Assembly: GCA_015207365.1 (NCBI GenBank)
Contig: JADEXA010000057.1
Span: 1 to 46,804, forward strand
Length of the DNA: 46,804 bases
Source of the DNA: Vacuolonema iberomarrocanum LEGE 07170
GTDB taxonomy: Bacteria > Cyanobacteriota > Cyanobacteriia > Elainellales > Elainellaceae
Direction of reading: 5' to 3'
Shown: one piece after another, positions 1 to 8,011 of the stretch
Layout of the letters: the number at the start of each line of letters is the position of its first letter
Numbering within the stretch: position 1 is the stretch's first letter
Notes under the pieces: model-generated
Database searches by the model: none
What the model saw: the letters and a program-made list of their open reading frames with translations, nothing else
What the model was told of the DNA's origin: nothing
Translations under genes and position numbers: made by a program

Positions 1-213
1 CCATCTCCCAATCCTTTGTCCCCCCAGATGGCACCCGAATTTTGGGAAGAGGACGCGGTGACCCGTGCCGCGAAAAACCTGGCGAACTTCTTCAATGGGC
101 AAATTGTGCGGATGGAGGATGCGGCAGACGGTGGCTCCGAGTCCGATCGCCAGAACTTAGAACTGGTTGAAGATCCCGACTTAGGCAGTGAAGGCGACGA
201 CGTGCCTTTCTAG
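1..213 (+). CDS. C-terminal end of a protein, probably DNA polymerase III gamma/tau subunit (partial)
   Basis: The frame is open at the left edge and ends at a TAG at 211-213, so only the last 70 or so residues are present. The visible tail has an amphipathic stretch (AAKNLANFFNGQIV) followed by a very acidic region ending GDDVPF. Cyanobacterial DnaX proteins tend to finish with a similar short helix plus an acidic tail. The DxVPF end also recalls the acidic SSB tail, but the preceding helix does not fit SSB. The DnaX assignment is recollection of the family, not a visible catalytic motif. The TTG at 16 is not a real start. The next gene on this strand begins 187 bases later. Confidence 0.5.
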   Translation, partial: PSPNPLSPQMAPEFWEEDAVTRAAKNLANFFNGQIVRMEDAADGGSESDRQNLELVEDPDLGSEGDDVPF

Positions 214-399
214 AAGCGCATTCGTTTACTGCTCCTGCCATCTTTCCTAAAATTCCGCGCGACTAGAATTCCGGTATCGCTGGCTGAGGGTATGATTCTG
301 CACCCCCGAATTTCGCGCTCAACAACGCCTCGGGCACAAACTACAGACGAAGCGAGTCACAACGCCTACAATTGAGCGAGAATAATGAGTTGACGTCCT

Positions 400-1023
400 A
401 TGCTGATAGCTGTTGTGAAATCCAGTGCGATCGCTGTACTGCCGATGATGATGGCGATCGCCCTCCCCGCCGTTCTTCCCCGTGCTGCTGCCCAGACTCC
501 ACCCCACGAAGTAGCCCAGGCTCCGACCAATCGAGAGGCACTGCAATCCGGTCAAGCGGTCGTGTCGGGGACGGAAGGCAACTTTGTCGGCCAGGTCATC
601 GTGGATGTATCCGCTGAAATGGCCTGGGAAGTGCTGGTAGATTATGAGAACTTTGAGAATTTCTTGCCAGGGGTAACCTCCAGTCGGTTGTTGGTGCGCG
701 AAGACAACCAGACCATTTTTGAGCAGGTGAATGAGGTGCAGGTTGCCTTCATTAGCCGCCGCTCCCGCATTCGGATTGCCACCAACGAAACCTACCCTCA
801 ACGGATTGACTTTCAAATGGTTGAGGGGGATGCGGAGTCGGTCGAAGGGAGCTGGCAAATCGATGTCCTGGACGAAGCTGCAGGGCAGGTGATGATTACC
901 CATCAGGTTGCGGTCGATCCGGGAGATGAAGATCGTGGCTTGTTTTTCAACGTATATCGCAACAATCTACGGGATACACTGAACGCACTGAAGCAGGAAA
1001 TGGAACGACGGGCAGGAGTGTAG
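400..1023 (+). CDS. Exported SRPBCC (START-like, cyclase/dehydrase) family protein
   Basis: A 207-residue protein with a hydrophobic N-terminus (about residues 1-30) ending in RAAAQ, which looks like a signal peptide with an AXA cleavage site. The rest resembles the SRPBCC/polyketide-cyclase fold: an opening strand at FVGQVIVDVSAEMAWEVLVD, the loop YENFENFLPGV, alternating strands, and a long C-terminal helix ending NNLRDTLNALKQEMERR. This fold binds hydrophobic ligands in a deep cavity; no catalytic residues can be named. The stop codon lies two bases before the ATG of the next gene, a KDSR-like reductase, so the two are surely cotranscribed. That suggests a lipid or other hydrophobic ligand, but this is inference. 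The start could also be one of the ATGs at 445-451, which would shorten the signal peptide. Confidence 0.82.
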   Translation: MLIAVVKSSAIAVLPMMMAIALPAVLPRAAAQTPPHEVAQAPTNREALQSGQAVVSGTEGNFVGQVIVDVSAEMAWEVLVDYENFENFLPGVTSSRLLVREDNQTIFEQVNEVQVAFISRRSRIRIATNETYPQRIDFQMVEGDAESVEGSWQIDVLDEAAGQVMITHQVAVDPGDEDRGLFFNVYRNNLRDTLNALKQEMERRAGV

Positions 1024-1025
1024 CC

Positions 1026-1928
1026 ATGGCAAAACCGACGAGCAAGGCCAGTGCCAAGGTTCTGGCTCCCGGTTCCCATGCTTTGGTGACCGGAGGGTCT
1101 AGTGGCATCGGGAAAGCCACGGCGCGGCAATTGCTGGAGCGGGGGATGAATGTGACGCTGCTGGCGCGAGATCCGGCAAAGTTGGATGCTGCCCGCGCAG
1201 AGTTAGCGGTGGCCAGCCAGTCGGAGCAACGGATTGGGATTGTGTCTGTTGATGTGAGCGATCGCCCCCGACTCGAAGCCTCCGTTGCTGAGGCGATCGC
1301 CACCCTCGGATCCCCTACCCTGCTCGTCACCTCAGCGGGTATTGCCCACCCTGGTTACTTTTCGGACTTGCCCATCGATATCTTCGAGCGAACGATGGCC
1401 GTGAATTATTTTGGCACCCTGTATGCCATCCGTGCGGTGCTGCCTGCCATGCTGGAGGCGGGTCACGGTCACCTGGCCTTGGTATCATCCGGTGCCGGAC
1501 TGGTAGGGCTCTATGGTTACACCCCTTACAGCCCCAGCAAGTTTGCCCTGCGGGGGCTGGCTGAAGCTTTGCGGGGCGAATTAAAACCGAGTGGCATCGG
1601 GGTCTCTATCGTTTATCCCCCCGACACAGACACGCCCCAACTGGCCGAGGAAAACAAAACAAAACCCGCTGAAACCAAAGCCATTACCGCTACGGCTGAC
1701 ACCTGGAGTGCCGATGGCGTGGCCACCGCGATCGTGACGGGCATTTCCCAAAACCGCTTTACTATTACACCTGGCACGGAGATGCGGGTGCTGAACCGCT
1801 TTCATAGTGTGTTGGCTCCAGCGTTAAATCGTTATTTTGATCAGTTGGTTGCTAAAGTAAGACGCGAGCAGGCGTTGAACCCCGAAGAAGTAGCAGCCAC
1901 TGCTCAGAATGTGTCGCCAGACGCCTGA
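1026..1928 (+). CDS. Short-chain dehydrogenase/reductase resembling 3-ketodihydrosphingosine reductase
   Basis: A 300-residue classical SDR. The NADP-binding motif TGGSSGIG is at residues 22-29, a SAG replaces the usual NNAG near 103-105, and the catalytic Ser154/155, Tyr168 and Lys172 lie in SSGAG and YSPSK. The stretch from Tyr168 to about residue 218, including FALRGLAEALRGELKP, YPPDTDTP and AEENKTKPAET, matches what I recall of human KDSR very closely. KDSR reduces 3-ketodihydrosphingosine to dihydrosphingosine. No serine palmitoyltransferase gene is nearby, so a sphingolipid role is unproven; another long-chain 3-keto substrate is equally possible. It starts two bases after the SRPBCC gene and ends 32 bases before the membrane-protein gene. 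Confidence 0.88.
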   Translation: MAKPTSKASAKVLAPGSHALVTGGSSGIGKATARQLLERGMNVTLLARDPAKLDAARAELAVASQSEQRIGIVSVDVSDRPRLEASVAEAIATLGSPTLLVTSAGIAHPGYFSDLPIDIFERTMAVNYFGTLYAIRAVLPAMLEAGHGHLALVSSGAGLVGLYGYTPYSPSKFALRGLAEALRGELKPSGIGVSIVYPPDTDTPQLAEENKTKPAETKAITATADTWSADGVATAIVTGISQNRFTITPGTEMRVLNRFHSVLAPALNRYFDQLVAKVRREQALNPEEVAATAQNVSPDA

Positions 1929-1960
1929 TATTGATGCTGATTAGCCGATGCCAATAGCCG

Positions 1961-3694
1961 ATGCCGAGTAGCAAGGTTGAGTCGAGTCTGCCGGAAGCGA
2001 GGTTTGGGGCGATCGCCCACCACCGCCTCTGGGGGCTAGCCAGCCTTGCGGTTCCTCTGTTCTATGGCAGCATGATGCTGGTGTTTGCCCTCCGCCCCTT
2101 TGTCATCCAGGATGACACCCGCCAGCATATTGTCTGGATGAAACGCTGGGCCGACCCCGAGCTGTTTCCCAGCGATTGGATTATGGACTACTTCCAATCG
2201 GCGTCGCCGCTGGGGGTGCGGGCGGTTTACCAAGCGATGGCAGCGGTGGGGATCGAGCCATTGCTAGCGGCGAAACTGCTGCCTGTTGCGATCGCCTTTG
2301 TCGCTAGTCTCTCGCTCTATCGGCTGACTCTGCGCCTGTTTCCCGTCCAGGTGACGGCATTTCTGGCCGTGCTGCTGTTCAACCAGCAACTCTGGCTCAA
2401 CGATGATCTCAGCTCGGCCTCACCCCGCGCCTTCGTCTATCCCTGCTTCATGGCCTTCCTCGACTTCTGGACGGCTGGGGCGTTGCTGCCATGTTTAGGG
2501 GCGATCGCCCTGCTGGGACTGTTCTTCCCGCCGTTGATTTTGCTGGCGGTCGGGGTGCTATGGCTGCGGCTGGTACGCCTGCGCGGCTTCTCCCTGCGCT
2601 TCTCAAAACATCCGGTTGACTATCGGTTCGCCGTCGGTGGATTGATTGTGGCGGCGATTGTACTGCTTCCCTTTCTCCTGGGTGGGTTGTCCGACTACGG
2701 CCCCATCATTAGCGCTGAGCAAATGCGCGCGATGCCAGAGTACGCCTCCGGTGGGCGCAACCAGTATTTCGTGGCACCGACCTGGCGCACCTTGTTCAAA
2801 GGATCGGCGGGGTTGAGCCTGCCCTATTTCCCAACGGTGGTGTTGCTGGGACTAGCGCTGCCGTTTCTACCCGCCCGCCACTTTCCTTGGGGCGATCGCC
2901 TCCAACCCAGCCGACGTCTGTTCACCGAATTGCTGGTTGCATCCTTGGGGCTGTTTCTACTGGCGCATTTGGCGCTGCTGCGGCTGCATTTCCCCAATCG
3001 CTACACTTACCACACCTGGCGGATTATCCTGCCTCTAGCGACGGCGATTGTTCTAACACTGCTACTGGAACGGGGCTGGTACTGGCTGATCCAGCAACGA
3101 CAACGCGGCACGCTCTCTCTTCGCGCCAAAGGCTATGTGGCAGGGGCGATCGCCCTGCTGCTCACGTTGGTATTGGTGCCTGCCATACCTCGCATTGCCT
3201 GGGCGTTTCAGAATTGGGTGGAAGGGAAAGCGCCGGAAGTCTATACCTACCTCGCGACCCAGCCCAAAGACTCCCTGGTGGCGTCCCTTGCGCTCGATGC
3301 CAACAACATTCCGGCGTTTGCAGGGCGATCGCTCTTGGTGGGGCGCGAGTTCGCGTTGCCCCATCACCGGACGTACTACGCCGAGATTAGCCGCCGGGCT
3401 GAAGATCTCGTGCGGGCACAATACACGGATGACCCGGCAGAATTGCGCCAGGTCATCGATCGCTATGGCATTGACTTTTGGTTGCTGGATACAGCCGCCT
3501 TTGAACCCGATTACTTGCCGCAACAGGACTGGCTGTTTCATAGCTCATTCCAGGCCACCGTGGCAGGGGCGATCGCTCACCTCGCTGCCGGAAAACCCTC
3601 AGCTATCAAGGCTACCCGAGAAACCTGCACCGTCCTCGACCTACCCCAGTACCAGTTGCTGGATGCTCACTGCATTAGTAGGTTAGGCGGTTAA
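1961..3694 (+). CDS. Large multi-pass membrane protein, possibly GT-C-like
   Basis: A 577-residue protein with about ten or more hydrophobic segments. The first membrane span (around residues 27-48) is followed by a polar loop with VIQDDTRQHIVWMKRW, an Asp pair just outside the first helix. In GT-C glycosyltransferases the catalytic acid sits at such a place, so a GT-C-type fold is possible. No family signature is certain. The last 150 residues or so after the final span are soluble. Translation starts 32 bases after the reductase stop, which suggests one transcript with the two genes upstream. I recognise it only as a conserved cyanobacterial type of hypothetical membrane protein. The ATG at 1948 cannot be used because a stop follows in frame. 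Confidence 0.8.
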   Translation: MPSSKVESSLPEARFGAIAHHRLWGLASLAVPLFYGSMMLVFALRPFVIQDDTRQHIVWMKRWADPELFPSDWIMDYFQSASPLGVRAVYQAMAAVGIEPLLAAKLLPVAIAFVASLSLYRLTLRLFPVQVTAFLAVLLFNQQLWLNDDLSSASPRAFVYPCFMAFLDFWTAGALLPCLGAIALLGLFFPPLILLAVGVLWLRLVRLRGFSLRFSKHPVDYRFAVGGLIVAAIVLLPFLLGGLSDYGPIISAEQMRAMPEYASGGRNQYFVAPTWRTLFKGSAGLSLPYFPTVVLLGLALPFLPARHFPWGDRLQPSRRLFTELLVASLGLFLLAHLALLRLHFPNRYTYHTWRIILPLATAIVLTLLLERGWYWLIQQRQRGTLSLRAKGYVAGAIALLLTLVLVPAIPRIAWAFQNWVEGKAPEVYTYLATQPKDSLVASLALDANNIPAFAGRSLLVGREFALPHHRTYYAEISRRAEDLVRAQYTDDPAELRQVIDRYGIDFWLLDTAAFEPDYLPQQDWLFHSSFQATVAGAIAHLAAGKPSAIKATRETCTVLDLPQYQLLDAHCISRLGG

Positions 3695-3758
3695 CAAATT
3701 AGGCGGCTGAATCTCCGACGAACGACATCCGCCGGAGTGGGGTCTTAGCGAATTGATA

Positions 3759-4472
3759 TTAAATCAAGGTGTTAGCCAGTCCCGATTCTTCGATACAAAC
3801 CGAATAAAGCTGAATTGAATCATGCTGGGGGAAGGCTTGTAAGGCTTCGTCAACCGACATTCCAGGCGCAGTGCAGAATTGATCGACGACTTCCGGGTAT
3901 TGCTCCGTTGGCCCCAGCAGATTGTCTAAGCGAGTCGGATTGCTCAAATTCTCGATTAACCCGGTCGCTACCCATTCCGAAAGGATCTGCGCCGATGCAG
4001 GCCGATCAGGGAGTTGCAATCCGCTTTCTAAAATGGCAGACTGCACAATGCTTTGCATCATTTGCTGACCTTCCGCCGTGGTCACAAATGATGCCAATAT
4101 TTCTGGCGTCAGCCGTGGGTCCTCAACGATCGCCACCCGCATGCCGGCCAAGGTGCTAGCAATCATCACATCCCCAACGATTTCCAGGTAGGCTTCATAG
4201 CTGATCCCTTCCATCACGCTGCCATCACCGCAGACAACCCACCCTTCAGGGCTGGCACCCACTGACAGATCCACCTTTTCCTGTTCCCAGCAGGCTGCGA
4301 CGGTTTCCTGAATTTCGTCAGAAAACATCTCGTTGAGCCGCTCCACGCTATCATCCTGCGCCAGCTCTGTGCCAGACGTGGAGGGAGTCACAGAAGAAGG
4401 AGATGTTGCCGCCAGCGCTGGAGTCAAACTCAAGCTTCCACATGCCACCAGTACTGCCAGAAAAGAACGCAT
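3759..4472 (-). CDS. Exported protein of unknown function
   Basis: A 237-residue protein with a clear signal peptide (MRSFLAVLVACGSLSLTPALAA, residues 1-22) followed by a Ser/Thr-rich linker. The mature part is mainly helical and acidic and holds four cysteines (in AACWEQ, VVCGDGS, QFCTAP, SVCIEE), enough for two disulfides in the periplasm. No family was recognised. An AGAGG sequence lies about ten bases before the ATG. It converges with the membrane-protein gene that ends at 3694, with no obvious terminator between them. Confidence 0.72.
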   Translation of the reverse strand: MRSFLAVLVACGSLSLTPALAATSPSSVTPSTSGTELAQDDSVERLNEMFSDEIQETVAACWEQEKVDLSVGASPEGWVVCGDGSVMEGISYEAYLEIVGDVMIASTLAGMRVAIVEDPRLTPEILASFVTTAEGQQMMQSIVQSAILESGLQLPDRPASAQILSEWVATGLIENLSNPTRLDNLLGPTEQYPEVVDQFCTAPGMSVDEALQAFPQHDSIQLYSVCIEESGLANTLI

Positions 4473-4599
4473 AGGGAAAACCTCTTGACCTGTCTAAAAC
4501 TGCAAAGAATGTACGAGCAAAAAGATGCACAGGCAAAACAGTACACGAGCACAACGACAGCAGCGATAAACAAGACATTCCCAGGTCTTCAAGGCGCGC

Positions 4600-5208
4600 T
4601 TAGGCGATCGCTGAAGCCTGGGTTAAACACTGCCGCATCTGTTTCAGATTAGCAGGCAAATCGAGGCGAATCGCTTGCTGGATCAACATTGATGGAATCG
4701 GTACAGTCGGCGTGGCCTGAACAGAATAGGTGAGCACCGTGCCACTGTCCCAGTCTTCCAGATGCAGGTCTGCCGAAAAGTCGCGAAAGTTACCTTCTTC
4801 CATACGAAATCGGATGAGGTGAGAATCATTCAGAGCTGTTTCAAATACCTTGAGGTAAAGCGAAACATTGACCTGAAATAGAACAAAATTTTTGCTAGCC
4901 GACTGATGCAACCGCTTCCAACGATGACCTTTGTCTTCGACCACTTCGCTATGGGTAAGGTCTGGGAAAAACGCCACCCAGCGGGAGTAGCAAGTCAATG
5001 CCTGCCAGATTTGCGTCCGCTCGGTCGGCAAGTACATCCGTGCCGTTACCCCAGCCCCCCAGTCGGTGTGGCTGCGAGTTTCTAATAGAATTTCGCCCTG
5101 TTGAAGCTGATGGCGATCGCCCCTCGACAATGCAGGAAGGGCAAGATGGGAAGTGGAGTGAGAGCGGTCTGAGGGGTAAGCAGTCTGTGATGCGATTCCA
5201 GATACCAT
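4600..5208 (-). CDS. SRPBCC (START-like) family protein, cytoplasmic
   Basis: A 202-residue protein. After a polar N-terminus of about 45 residues it shows the START-like pattern: MYLPTERTQIWQALTCYSRW, then FFPDLTHSEVVED, a run of beta strands (FVLFQVNVSLYLKV, HLIRFRMEEG), and a final helix rich in Leu and Arg. There is no signal peptide, unlike the SRPBCC protein at 400. The start is supported by GAGGAA six bases before the ATG. Members of this group bind hydrophobic ligands; the ligand here is unknown. It is transcribed in the same direction as the exported unknown downstream (128-base gap) and may share its transcript. Confidence 0.75.
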   Translation of the reverse strand: MVSGIASQTAYPSDRSHSTSHLALPALSRGDRHQLQQGEILLETRSHTDWGAGVTARMYLPTERTQIWQALTCYSRWVAFFPDLTHSEVVEDKGHRWKRLHQSASKNFVLFQVNVSLYLKVFETALNDSHLIRFRMEEGNFRDFSADLHLEDWDSGTVLTYSVQATPTVPIPSMLIQQAIRLDLPANLKQMRQCLTQASAIA

Positions 5209-5539
5209 GCTGATTCCTCTAGGTCACTAGGCTGCGCGATCGTAGCTTGTCCTGTCTCAATATGCCTCAGATAACCACAAAAATTACACTGTTCCATAAA
5301 GGTTGCGACAAGATTGCGTGACGCTGCCTTTAAGTCCTTCCAGGGAAATACTTAGGGGGCGCATCGCTTCCGTCAAATGGCGAGGTTGGAACCCCTATCC
5401 TCAAATGGGTCAGTGGAGATTGTGGGCTCCCGAAATCCCAGGATGTGGGAGAACAATCAAACCATGACATTTGACATTTGGTAGGATTGCAAAGACAAGC
5501 GCAGTGGCGTGAATTCCCGACGTTGATGGAGCAGGCATT
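5209..5539. other. Intergenic region between divergent genes
   Basis: This 331-base gap lies between the divergently transcribed SRPBCC gene and the first small membrane protein and should hold promoters for both. Short open frames here are not protein-like. I see no hairpin or repeat of note. Confidence 0.4.
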
Positions 5540-5731
5540 GTGGGTCAGCAACCCAATCTGGCGATTACTATTTTTCTCTATGTCACGGGCATCTTGCTGG
5601 TGATGATGGCGCTATTGTTGCTGTTCCAGGCGTTTGGCTGGCTGCAAGAAATTCCCCGCGAGGCCATCTGGGCTCTGGTGATGTTGGCGATCGGGGCGGG
5701 TATTCTGGCTGGCATCCGGAACTCTCGCTAA
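5540..5731 (+). CDS. Small two-helix membrane protein, copy 1
   Basis: A 63-residue protein starting at GTG. Two hydrophobic segments (about residues 9-31 and 42-58) are joined by a short loop, GWLQEIPREAIWA. The second half (AIWALVMLAIGAGILAGI) resembles that of the protein at 6034, so the two look like distant tandem duplicates. No function recognised. A weak purine stretch (GGAGCAGG) lies just upstream of the GTG. A family-1 palindromic repeat separates the two copies. Confidence 0.6.
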   Translation: MGQQPNLAITIFLYVTGILLVMMALLLLFQAFGWLQEIPREAIWALVMLAIGAGILAGIRNSR

Positions 5732-5848
5732 GCATGCGTTAGGGTTTTATTCGGTAACTAACCCCTCCTCGTGAATTCAGTAAATCTAAATCCGTAACGT
5801 TCTACAGTTATCTGTGCGCGCTTCTTTCAGCAACGTTGTAATGGCTCA

Positions 5849-5938
5849 GAACTTACGCAAAACTTGCGCAATCCTTGAGGGAAGTCGTTGATGGTGTGGT
5901 CGCGTCGCGACCACACCATCAACAAAATACATAAGTTC
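5849..5938 (+). repeat. Family-1 MITE-like palindromic repeat, copy A
   Basis: Outer part AACTTACGCAAAACTTGCGC is followed by the palindrome GTTGATGGTGTGGTCGCG / CGCGACCACACCATCAAC, then ATACATAAGTTC. It is flanked by a further inverted repeat, TTTCAGCAACG at 5825 and CGTTGCTGAAA at 5939. It lies between the two small membrane-protein genes and contains no transposase. The other copies are at 12325, 15047, 17535, 24247 and 24428. Confidence 0.85.
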
Positions 5939-6033
5939 CGTTGCTGAAAACGTGGCTATTTTATGGAAGACCTATTGAGTGCCGTATTCCACCCGATGGC
6001 TATGGCTGATTCAAGCAACAATCGCTGTAACGT

Positions 6034-6225
6034 ATGGCTAGGCAAATAACCATGAAAATTGAAGCACGACTCTTTTGGGTGTCGCTTGCTATTTTGGCTG
6101 TTATTTGGGGATTACGCGGGTTTGGCCTGCTCACCTTTTTCCCCGGCGGCGTGATCTGGATCGTGCTCTTGATCACAATCGGGCTGGGAGTGTTTGCGCT
6201 GATTCAGGGGACGCGGCGCTGGTGA
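6034..6225 (+). CDS. Small two-helix membrane protein, copy 2
   Basis: A 63-residue protein with two hydrophobic segments (about residues 12-32 and 38-57) separated by FFPGGV. Its second helix and basic tail (VIWIVLLITIGLGVFALIQG, then TRRW) line up with those of the protein at 5540. The ATG at 6052 (MKIEARLF) is an alternative start. Function unknown; proteins of this size and shape are common in cyanobacteria without a known role. Confidence 0.6.
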   Translation: MARQITMKIEARLFWVSLAILAVIWGLRGFGLLTFFPGGVIWIVLLITIGLGVFALIQGTRRW

Positions 6226-6288
6226 AGGGGCATAGGTAGCGTGCAGCCTATCAAGAGAGAAACGAGCGAAATGATTGGGGGGTGGAGT

Positions 6289-6756
6289 ATGAGACGAGCA
6301 ATTGAGGGGATGAAACAAGGATGGATGCGGCGATGGGGGCGAGCGATCGCCCTATTTCTCTGCGTTTCACTTTGCTGGGGATTCTTTACGGGCGGGCTAG
6401 GCATCCCGGCATTGGCGGCTGTTGACGAAACACCGACGGCTTCCGAAGGCTCGGTTACTGCACCCCCTCCCACCAACCCAGCAACCGAAGATATTTCCGC
6501 TGAAAAAGTGAACCAGTTTGTTCATGCTTATCTACAAGTGCTGGCACTGGTGGATGCGCGCGAAGGAGACTTGCAGGCAGCAGAGACCCAGCTCGAATCC
6601 ATGCGTTTGCAGCAAGAGTTGGAAGCCGAAGCCTTTGCCATCATTGAAGACTCGGGGTTGACCTTGCAAGAATATCTCCAGCTTTTGGGATTGGCCAACA
6701 CAGACCCAGAGTTTGGAGAGCGGGTTGCCACGCAACTCCAAGAACCCTCACGATAG
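6289..6756 (+). CDS. DUF4168 domain-containing exported protein
   Basis: The frame is open from a GTG at 6241. The more likely starts are the ATGs at 6289 or 6310, because both leave a normal signal peptide: basic MKQGWMRRWGR, a hydrophobic core, then PALAA. The mature part has a Thr/Pro-rich linker and then an all-helical region beginning ISAEKVNQFVHAYLQVL, with two helices and the ending LGLANTDPEFGERV. This is the DUF4168 pattern seen in small exported cyanobacterial and proteobacterial proteins. Function is unknown. It converges on the nucleotidyltransferase gene 17 bases downstream. Confidence 0.78.
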   Translation: MRRAIEGMKQGWMRRWGRAIALFLCVSLCWGFFTGGLGIPALAAVDETPTASEGSVTAPPPTNPATEDISAEKVNQFVHAYLQVLALVDAREGDLQAAETQLESMRLQQELEAEAFAIIEDSGLTLQEYLQLLGLANTDPEFGERVATQLQEPSR

Positions 6757-6773
6757 ATGCAACCGTCCCGTCG

Positions 6774-7643
6774 TCACCGATGGGGCTCCCATGTCGGATA
6801 CTGTCGATTGAACGTTTCACGCTGTTGCTTGAGGTCAACATTCGGTAAATGGTTCTCGACAAGCGCAAACGTTTCTTCTGCAAGTTGCCGCAACTCATCG
6901 GTTCCGCTCGCGGCATCCGATTGAAAAACACGCTCCAAGCGCTCAAAAAAGTCAGTCGGCTTGATGGTCATTTCTTCAACAAAGAAGCGCGTCCACTTAA
7001 AGCCAGGGTGATACATGCGATTGAGCCCGAACAACACATTGAGTAGCCATCGCACAATGGCGCAGTTATTTTCATACAACATTGGAAGCTCAAGGCGTTC
7101 GGCCAGTATTCGCTGACCGTGGAAGGGTCGGAATTTCAGATGTTTCTGAATCATTGCAACAGCAAGTTCTTCCGGATAAGGAGAGATCTGTTTTTGCCAG
7201 CGCTGTATTGTTTCCTCACCATAAAGAATAATGGCACGTTGTAGATGAGAGGCGATCGCCTGCTTCTCAAACAAAAGCCCAGTTTGCGCCACGTCGTAAC
7301 GTTCAACAACATCCATCACAATGGTGTCTATGGTTGCCCGTGCCCAATGTCCCGCTTCGACTTTCATGCCATACAAATAAAACTGTTCCAACCAAGCCTG
7401 TTTTGCTTCTCCATAGGGCTCAATGTCCCACCCATTGACTTCCACGCTTTGTGCTGTGGCTTGTAATTGCTCTGGAGATGGTAGCTGGGACCAGATAAAC
7501 GCTAACTCAAGGTCAGAATATTGGTCTGAAATGCCCAATGCAGCTGAGCCAAAGACAAAACAAGCTTCAACGTTGGGGTTGGCCGTGAAGGCAGGGGCGA
7601 TTCTGTGGGCCAGTGAAATGCGCCATAGGCTGTGTTCATTCAT
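6774..7643 (-). CDS. Nucleotidyltransferase-domain protein (aminoglycoside-nucleotidyltransferase-like fold)
   Basis: A 289-residue protein. The nucleotidyltransferase core motif is clear: FGSAALG at residues 31-37, then SDLELAF at 43-49. The second metal-binding position is Glu46 rather than the commoner Asp, an allowed variant in the superfamily. The remaining 230 residues are helical, with the family-type stretches GLNRMYHPGFKW and EETFALVENHLPNVD. Such proteins transfer a nucleotide to a small molecule or protein; the substrate is unknown. The gene may be leaderless: TATAAT on the minus strand (7657-7652) ends only eight bases before the ATG, and no Shine-Dalgarno is seen. It is preceded by a family-2 palindrome. 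Confidence 0.82.
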   Translation of the reverse strand: MNEHSLWRISLAHRIAPAFTANPNVEACFVFGSAALGISDQYSDLELAFIWSQLPSPEQLQATAQSVEVNGWDIEPYGEAKQAWLEQFYLYGMKVEAGHWARATIDTIVMDVVERYDVAQTGLLFEKQAIASHLQRAIILYGEETIQRWQKQISPYPEELAVAMIQKHLKFRPFHGQRILAERLELPMLYENNCAIVRWLLNVLFGLNRMYHPGFKWTRFFVEEMTIKPTDFFERLERVFQSDAASGTDELRQLAEETFALVENHLPNVDLKQQRETFNRQYPTWEPHR

Positions 7644-7651
7644 GCTGAAGG

Positions 7652-7657
7652 ATTATA
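7652..7657 (-). promoter_or_regulatory. Perfect -10 box very close to the start codon
   Basis: Read on the minus strand this is TATAAT. Its last base is eight bases before the ATG at 7643, so transcription should start at or within one or two bases of the start codon. A good -35 box is not evident. Confidence 0.4.
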
Positions 7658-7713
7658 GTTTCTCTGCTGCAACCATGTAGCGCATCGCAAGTTGACTCCT
7701 TATTAATAAGAAA

Positions 7714-7808
7714 TATAGCGGTGTGCAATCGCATTAAGCACAGCAACGGTTGTGTGGGGCGCGCCGCGCCCCACACAACCGTACTTAACTAACGCGCATA
7801 GCGCTATA
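7714..7808. repeat. Family-2 palindromic repeat, copy 1 (imperfect)
   Basis: Bounded by TATAGCG (7714) and CGCTATA (ending 7808). The core CGGTTGTGTGGGGCGCG / CGCGCCCCACACAACCG is an exact inverted repeat. The left outer arm (TGCAATCGCATTAAGCAC) is nearly identical to the copy at 46713, while the right outer arm has diverged. No coding capacity. Confidence 0.85.
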
Positions 7809-8011
7809 AGAGGAAGCCCCCGACTAGCGGGCAGAAAAGTCTGACCCTCAGGTCTTGCCAAAAGTAGGGCAGAGGTGGTGGGATTTAATAGGATGTTCGG
7901 CAAGCTGATATCGTTGCCTATCATCCTGCAGGGATGCAAAGCGGATTTACCCCATCGACATTCCGTTCATTTGCTAGATTTGTGCAGTCATTATCGAAAA
8001 AGGAAGGCGCA

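Noticed and set aside
319..903. 194-codon minus-strand frame opposite the SRPBCC gene
   Set aside because: Antisense shadow; the His/Arg-rich product is unlike a protein, and the plus-strand gene has clear domain structure.
2887..3390. 167-codon frame inside the membrane-protein gene
   Set aside because: It is a shifted-frame shadow of the 1961-3694 gene, with a Ser/Arg/Gly-rich product.
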